From G965212025 sp965215765 (lineage in GTDB: Bacteria; Pseudomonadota; Gammaproteobacteria; Poriferisulfidales; Oxydemutatoraceae), in the NCBI GenBank assembly GCA_965215765.1, contig OZ244118.1, positions 1,674,001 through 1,738,000 on the forward strand: 64,000 nucleotides of DNA, in the 5' to 3' direction. A program made the translations under genes and the position numbers. The notes beneath the pieces are model-generated. The model had not been told where the DNA came from. It did not search any database and saw only the letters and a list, made by a program, of their open reading frames with translations. Below, in pieces: positions 46,001 to 55,000 of the stretch. Numbering within the stretch: position 1 is the first letter of the stretch; the number at the start of each line of letters is the position of its first letter.

Positions 46001-49000
46001 ATTGCGACCCCACCCTGAAAGCCTTCGCGTAAAGCCGTGGGGTCAACGACATGCATCGTAGTAGAACCCAACTGTGTCGGCGAATCACCGCCGCCGGTCA
46101 CCACATACGCCGTTATGGCGGAGCCACCATCGTCTGGAGCTGTCCAACTCAACGCCAAACTCTGTGTGGTCTTCCAAACCGGTTCCAGAAGTACCGGTGT
46201 CCCAGGCTTCACGGCACGGGTTGTAAATGCACTCTCAAGCACATCGCCTTTTCCAACTGCGTTTCTTGCAAATGTCACTATCCGATATTGAATCCCCGGC
46301 TCAAGCCCACCCAAGACAAGTGACACTGACGTCGAACGTGTCTGCTTAACCGTGCTGGCAATCTCTTTGCCACTGCCATCGATAACGCTGACAACGTAAG
46401 CAAATTTCAGATCATCCCCATCGACTGTAGAGCCATAGTCAGGATCCGTTGTCCCCCTGCCGTAGCCATCGTTGTCGGGACCTATGACCGTCACCTGTAC
46501 TGTGGTGGTTCCCATCACTGTAGCAGTAACAGTTGTTGGCGTACCAGGAACATCCAGGAGAGTAAATTTACCGGCAGACGGATCCCCGTCACCTTCGGCA
46601 TTGACTGCCCGCACCGAATAAGAGATTGCGACCCCACCCTGAAAGTCTTTGCGTAAAATCGTGGGATCAACAACATGCCTTGTGGTAGTGCCCAGTCGTA
46701 CCGGCGCATTACCGCCGCCGGTTACCATATACGCCGTTATGGCGGAGCCACCATCGTATGGCACTGTCCAACTCAGCACCAAGCTCTGCGTGGTCTTCCA
46801 AACCGGTTCCAAAAGTACCGGTGTCCCGGGCTTCACAGCACGGGTTGTAAATGCACTTTCAAGCACATCGCCTTTTCCAACCGCGTTTCTTGCGAATGTC
46901 ACTATCCGATATTGAGTCCCCGGCTCAAGCCCACCCAAGACAAGTGACACCGACGTCGAACGTGTCTGCTTAACCGTGCTGGCAATCTCTTTGCCACTGC
47001 CATCGATAACGCTGACAACGTAAGCAAAATTTAGTGCAATCTCATCGACTTTAGAGCCGTAGTCAGTTTCCGTTGTCCCCCTGCCGTAACCATCGTTGTC
47101 GGGGGCGTTGACTGTCAGCCGCACGGTGTTGACCCCTGTCTCTGAAACCGTAACAGTTGTTGGCGTACCAGGAACATCCAGGAGAGTAAATTTACCGGCA
47201 GACGGAGTCCCGTCACCTTCGGCATTGACTGCCCGCACCGAATAAGAGATTGAGGCTCCACCCTGAAAGTCGCTGCGTAACACCGTGGGATCAACGACAT
47301 TCCTCGTAGTGGAGCTCAGTCGTACCAGCGCATCATCGCCGACCGTCACCGCATACGCCGTTATGGCGGAGCCACCATCGTCTGGAGCTGTCCAACTCAA
47401 CGCCAAACTCTGTGTGGTCTTCCAAACCGGTTCCAGAAGTACCGGTGTCCCAGGCTTCACGGCACGGGTTGTAAATGCACTCTCAAGCACATCGCCTTTT
47501 CCAACTGCGTTTCTTGCAAATGTCACTATCCGATATTGAATCCCCGGCTCAAGCCCACCCAAGACAAGTGACACTGACGTCGAACGTGTCTGCTTAACCG
47601 TGCTGGCAATCTCTTTGCCACTGCCATCAATAACGCTGACAACGTAAGCAAAATTTAGTGCAATCTCATCGACTTTAGAGCCGTAGTCAGTTTCCGTCGT
47701 CCCCCTGCCATAACCATCGTTGTCGGGGGCGTTGACTGTCACCCGCACGGTGTTGACCCCTATCTCTGAAACCGTGACAGTTGTTGGCGTACCGGGAACA
47801 TCCAGGAGAGTAAATTTGCCGGCAGACGGATCCCCGTCGCCTTCGGCATTGACTGCCCGCACCGAATAAGAGATTGCGACCCCACCCTGAAAGCCTTCGC
47901 GTAAAGCCGTGGGGTCAACGACATGCATCGTAGTAGAACCCAACTGTGTCGGCGAATCACCGCCGCCGGTCACCACATACGCCGTTATGGCGGAGCCACC
48001 ATCGTCTGGAGCTGTCCAACTCAACGCCAAACTCTGTGTGGTCTTCCAAACCGGTTCCAGAAGTACCGGTGTCCCAGGCTTCACGGCACGGGTTGTAAAT
48101 GCACTCTCAAGCACATCGCCTTTTCCAACTGCGTTTCTTGCAAATGTCACTATCCGATATTGAATCCCCGGCTCAAGCCCACCCAAGACAAGTGACACTG
48201 ACGTCGAACGTGTCTGCTTAACCGTGCTGGCAATCTCTTTGCCACTGCCATCAATAACGCTGACAATGTAAGCAAAATTTAGTGCAATCTCATCGACTTT
48301 AGAGCCGTAGTCAGTTTCCGTCGTCCCCCTGCCATAACCATCGTTGTCGGGGGCGTTGACTGTCACCCGCACGGTGTTGACCCCTGTCTCTAAAACCGTA
48401 ACAGTTGTTGGCGTACCGGGAACATCCAGGAGAGTAAATTTGCCGGCAGACGGATCCCCGTCGCCTTCGGCATTGGCTGCCCGCACCGAATAAGAGATTG
48501 CGGCCCCACCCTGAGAGACGCTGCGAAAAGCCGTGGGGTCAACGACATGCATCGTAGTAGAACCCAACTGTGTCGGCGAATCACCGCCGCCGGTCACCAC
48601 ATACGCCGTTATGGCGGAGCCACCATCGTCTGGGGCTGTCCAACTCAACGCCAAACTCTGCGTGGTCTTCCAAACCGGTTCCAAAAGTACCGGTGTCCCG
48701 GGCTTCACGGCACGGGTTGTAAATGCACTTTCAAGCGCATCGCCTTTTCCAACCGCGTTTCTTGCAAATGTCACTATCCGATATTGAATCCCCGGCTCAA
48801 GCCCACCCAAGACAAGTGACACTGACGTCGAACGTGTCTGCTTAACCGTGCTGGCAATCTCTTTGCCACTGCCATCAATAACGCTGACAACGTAAGCAAA
48901 ATTTAGTGCAATCTCATCGACTTTAGAGCCGTAGTCAGTTTCCGTTGTCCCCCTGCCGTAACCATCGTTGTCGGGGGCGTTGACTGTCAGCCGCACGGTG

Positions 49001-52000
49001 TTGACCCCTGTCTCTGAAACCGTAACAGTTGTTGGCGTACCAGGAACATCCAGGAGAGTAAATTTACCGGCAGACGGATCCCCGTCACCTTCGGCATTGA
49101 CTGCTCGCACCGAATAAGAAATTGCGGCCCCACCCTGAGAGACGCTGCGAAAAGCCGTGGGGTCAACGACATGCATCGTAGTAGAACCCAACTGTGTCGG
49201 CGAATCACCGCCGCCGGTCACCACATACGCCGTTATGGCGGAGCCACCATCGTCTGGGGCTGTCCAACTCAACGCCAAACTCTGCGTGGTCTTCCAAACC
49301 GGTTCCAAAAGTACCGGTGTCCCGGGCTTCACGGCACGGGTTGTAAATGCACTTTCAAGCGCATCGCCTTTTCCAACCGCGTTTCTTGCAAATGTCACTA
49401 TCCGATATTGAATCCCCGGCTCAAGCCCACCCAAGACAAGTGACACTGACGTCGAACGTGTCTGCTTAACCGTGCTGGCAATCTCTTTGCCACTGCCATC
49501 GATAACGCTGACAACGTAAGCAAAATTTAGTGCAATCTCATCGACTTTAGAGCCGTAGTCAGTTTCCGTTGTCCCCCTGCCGTAACCATCGTTGTCGGGG
49601 GCGTTGACTGTCAGCCGCACGGTGTTGACCCCTGTCTCTGAAACCGTAACAGTTGTTGGCGTACCAGGAACATCCAGGAGAGTAAATTTACCGGCAGACG
49701 GATCCCCGTCACCTTCGGCATTGACTGCTCGCACCGAATAAGAAATTGCGGCCCCACCCTGAGAGACGCTGCGAAAAGCCGTGGGGTCAACGACATGCAT
49801 CGTAGTAGAACCCAACTGTGTCGGCGAATCACCGCCGCCGGTCACCACATACGCCGTTATGGCGGAGCCACCATCGTCTGGGGCTGTCCAACTCAACGCC
49901 AAACTCTGTGTGGTCTTCCAAACCGGTTCCAGAAGTACCGGTGTCCCGGGCTTCACGGCACGGGTTGTAAATGCACTTTCAAGCACATCGCCTTTTCCAA
50001 CCGCGTTTCTTGCAAATGTCACTATCCGATATTGAATCCCCGGCTCAAGCCCACCCAAGACAAGTGACACTGACGTCGAACGTGTCTGCTTAACCGTGCT
50101 GGCAATCTCTTTGCCACTGCCATCGATAACGCTGACAACGTAAGCAAAATTTAGTGCAATCTCATCGACTTTAGAGCCGTAGTCAGTTTCCGTTGTCCCC
50201 CTGCCGTAACCATCGTTGTCGGGGGCGTTGACTGTCAGCCGCACGGTGTTGACCCCTGTCTCTGAAACCGTAACAGTTGTTGGCGTACCAGGAACATCCA
50301 GGAGAGTAAATTTACCGGCAGACGGATCCCCGTCACCTTCGGCATTGACTGCTCGCACCGAATAAGAAATTGCGGCCCCACCCTGAGAGACGCTGCGAAA
50401 AGCCGTGGGGTCAACGACATGCATCGTAGTAGAACCCAACTGTGTCGGCGAATCACCGCCGCCGGTCACCACATACGCCGTTATGGCGGAGCCACCATCG
50501 TCTGGGGCTGTCCAACTCAACGCCAAACTCTGCGTGGTCTTCCAAACCGGTTCCAAAAGTACCGGTGTCCCGGGCTTCACGGCACGGGTTGTAAATGCAC
50601 TTTCAAGCGCATCGCCTTTTCCAACCGCGTTTCTTGCAAATGTCACTATCCGATATTGAATCCCCGGCTCAAGCCCACCCAAGACAAGTGACACTGACGT
50701 CGAACGTGTCTGCTTAACCGTGCTGGCAATCTCTTTGCCACTGCCATCAATAACGCTGACAACGTAAGCAAAATTTAGTGCAATCTCATCGACTTTAGAG
50801 CCGTAGTCAGTTTCCGTTGTCCCCCTGCCGTAACCATCGTTGTCGGGGGCGTTGACTGTCAGCCGCACGGTGTTGACCCCTGTCTCTGAAACCGTAACAG
50901 TTGTTGGCGTACCAGGAACATCCAGGAGAGTAAATTTACCGGCAGACGGATCCCCGTCACCTTCGGCATTGACTGCCCGCACCGAATAAGAGATCGTGCC
51001 CCCACCCTGAGAGACGCTACGTAAAGCCGTGGGGTCAACGACATGCATCGTAGTAGAACCCAACTGTGTCGGCGAATCACCGCCGCCGGTCACCACATAC
51101 GCCGTTATGGCGGAGCCACCATCGTCTGGAACTGTCCAACTCAACGCCAAACTCTGTGTGGTCTTCCAAACCGGTTCCAGAAGTACCGGTGTCCCGGGCT
51201 TCACGGCACGGGTTGTAAATGCACTTTCAAGCGCATCGCCTTTTCCAACCGCGTTTCTTGCAAATGTCACTATCCGATATTGAATCCCCGGCTCAAGCCC
51301 ACCCAAGACAAGTGACACTGACGTCGAACGTGTCTGCTTAACCGTGCTGGCAATCTCTTTGCCACTGCCATCGATAACGCTGACAACGTAAGCAAAATTT
51401 AGTGCAATCTCATCGACTTTAGAGCCGTAGTCAGTTTCCGTTGTCCCCCTGCCGTAACCATCGTTGTCGGGGGCGTTGACTGTCAGCCGCACGGTGTTGA
51501 CCCCTGTCTCTGAAACCGTAACAGTTGTTGGCGTACCAGGAACATCCAGGAGAGTAAATTTACCGGCAGACGGATCCCCGTCACCTTCGGCATTGACTGC
51601 TCGCACCGAATAAGAAATTGCGGCCCCACCCTGAGAGACGCTGCGAAAAGCCGTGGGGTCAACGACATGCATCGTAGTAGAACCCAACTGTGTCGGCGAA
51701 TCACCGCCGCCGGTCACCACATACGCCGTTATGGCGGAGCCACCATCGTCTGGGGCTGTCCAACTCAACGCCAAACTCTGCGTGGTCTTCCAAACCGGTT
51801 CCAAAAGTACCGGTGTCCCGGGCTTCACGGCACGGGTTGTAAATGCACTTTCAAGCGCATCGCCTTTTCCAACCGCGTTTCTTGCAAATGTCACTATCCG
51901 ATATTGAATCCCCGGCTCAAGCCCACCCAAGACAAGTGACACTGACGTCGAACGTGTCTGCTTAACCGTGCTGGCAATCTCTTTGCCACTGCCATCGATA

Positions 52001-55000
52001 ACGCTGACAACGTAAGCAAAATTTAGTGCAATCTCATCGACTTTAGAGCCGTAGTCAGTTTCCGTTGTCCCCCTGCCGTAACCATCGTTGTCGGGGGCGT
52101 TGACTGTCAGCCGCACGGTGTTGACCCCTGTCTCTGAAACCGTAACAGTTGTTGGCGTACCAGGAACATCCAGGAGAGTAAATTTACCGGCAGACGGATC
52201 CCCGTCACCTTCGGCATTGACTGCTCGCACCGAATAAGAAATTGCGGCCCCACCCTGAGAGACGCTGCGAAAAGCCGTGGGGTCAACGACATGCATCGTA
52301 GTAGAACCCAACTGTGTCGGCGAATCACCGCCGCCGGTCACCACATACGCCGTTATGGCGGAGCCACCATCGTCTGGGGCTGTCCAACTCAACGCCAAAC
52401 TCTGCGTGGTCTTCCAAACCGGTTCCAAAAGTACCGGTGTCCCGGGCTTCACGGCACGGGTTGTAAATGCACTTTCAAGCGCATCGCCTTTTCCAACCGC
52501 GTTTCTTGCAAATGTCACTATCCGATATTGAATCCCCGGCTCAAGCCCACCCAAGACAAGTGACACTGACGTCGAACGTGTCTGCTTAACCGTGCTGGCA
52601 ATCTCTTTGCCACTGCCATCAATAACGCTGACAACGTAAGCAAAATTTAGTGCAATCTCATCGACTTTAGAGCCGTAGTCAGTTTCCGTTGTCCCCCTGC
52701 CGTAACCATCGTTGTCGGGGGCGTTGACTGTCAGCCGCACGGTGTTGACCCCTGTCTCTGAAACCGTAACAGTTGTTGGCGTACCAGGAACATCCAGGAG
52801 AGTAAATTTACCGGCAGACGGATCCCCGTCACCTTCGGCATTGACTGCCCGCACCGAATAAGAGATCGTGCCCCCACCCTGAGAGACGCTGCGTAAAGCC
52901 GTGGGGTCAACGACATGCATCGTAGTAGAACCCAACTGTGTCGGCGAATCACCGCCGCCGGTCACCACATACGCCGTTATGGCGGAGCCACCATCGTCTG
53001 GGGCTGTCCAACTCAACGCCAAACTCTGCGTGGTCTTCCAAACCGGTTCCAAAAGTACCGGTGTCCCGGGCTTCACGGCACGGGTTGTAAATGCACTTTC
53101 AAGCGCATCGCCTTTTCCAACCGCGTTTCTTGCAAATGTCACTATCCGATATTGAATCCCCGGCTCAAGCCCACCCAAGACAAGTGACACTGACGTCGAA
53201 CGTGTCTGCTTAACCGTGCTGGCAATCTCTTTGCCACTGCCATCAATAACGCTGACAACGTAAGCAAAATTTAGTGCAATCTCATCGACTTTAGAGCCGT
53301 AGTCAGTTTCCGTTGTCCCCCTGCCGTAACCATCGTTGTCGGGGGCGTTGACTGTCAGCCGCACGGTGTTGACCCCTGTCTCTGAAACCGTAACAGTTGT
53401 TGGCGTACCAGGAACATCCAGGAGAGTAAATTTACCGGCAGACGGATCCCCGTCACCTTCGGCATTGACTGCCCGCACCGAATAAGAGATCGTGCCCCCA
53501 CCCTGAGAGACGCTACGTAAAGCCGTGGGGTCAACGACATGCATCGTAGTAGAACCCAACTGTGTCGGCGAATCACCGCCGCCGGTCACCACATACGCCG
53601 TTATGGCGGAGCCACCATCGTCTGGAACTGTCCAACTCAACGCCAAACTCTGTGTGGTCTTCCAAACCGGTTCCAGAAGTACCGGTGTCCCGGGATTCAC
53701 GGCGTTTGTCGTAAATTGTCTCGCCAGCGCGTCACCCACTCCCACCGCGTTTTGCGCAAATGCCTTTACCGTATATAGAGTCCCTGGCTCAAGGCCGGCA
53801 AAATCAAATATCTCCGACGTTGAGGTTGTCTCCCTGACCATACTTGCAATCTCTTTGCCACTGCCATCGATAACGTTGACAACATAGGCAAACTCCAGAT
53901 CCACCTTATCAACTTGAGAACCGTAGGAGGTAGTGTTCGTTGCCTTCCTGCCATAACCATCGTTGTCGGGGGCGTTGACTGTCACCCGCACGGTGTTGCC
54001 CCCTATCTCTGAAGCTGAAACAACTGTTGGCGTACCGGGAACATCCAGAAGAACAAATGTACCGGCAGACGGACTCCCGGCACCTGTAGCATTGACTGCC
54101 TGCAGCTGAAAAGCTTCTATCCTGTCCCCACCTTGAACACCCCTGAGTCCGAAAGGCCGATCCTCATCACCACTGCCGGGAAAAATATAGACAAGCGTTG
54201 TTTGCACGACGGGAATGTCAGTACTACCTGCACCCGGGCGACCTTCGGCAGCACTAAACCTGTATTTAGTAATTGTGGATCCACCATCGTATGGTGCTCC
54301 CCAACTGAACACCAGCCTCTGCGTGGTCTCCCAGACCGAAGCGATAATTGGTGCATCTGGCACCTTGGCATTTGTCGTAAAAGCCACCTCAAGCGCATCG
54401 CCTTCTCCCACCACGTTTCTTGCAGATGTCACTATCCGATATTGAGTCCCCGGTTCAAGGTCAAGGTCGACAAAGTCAAATATCACTGACGTTGAGGTCG
54501 TCTCACTGACCATACTTGCAATCTCTTTGCCACTGCCATCGATAACGCTGACGACATAGGCAAAATTCAGAAAAATATCATCGGCTGTAGAGCCATAGTC
54601 AGGATCCGTTGTCCCCCTGCCGTACCCATCGTTGTCGGGACCTGTGACCGTCACCTGTACTACGGTGGTTCCCATCCCTGTAGCAGCAACAGATGTTGGC
54701 GTACCCGGAACATTCAGAAGAACAAATGTACCGGTGGACAGGTTCCCGCCACCTACAGCATTGACTGCCCGCACCGAATAAAAAATTGTGTTCCCACCCT
54801 GAAAGACGCTGCGTAACACCGTGAGGTCAACGACATACATCGTAGTAGAACCCAACTGTATCGGCGTACCACCACCGACTGTCACCACATACGCCGTTAT
54901 GGTGGAGCCACCATCGTATGGCACTGTCCAACTCAACGCCAAACCCTGCGTGCTCTCCCGAACCGGAACCATAAGTGTCGGTGTCCCGGGCTTCACGGCA

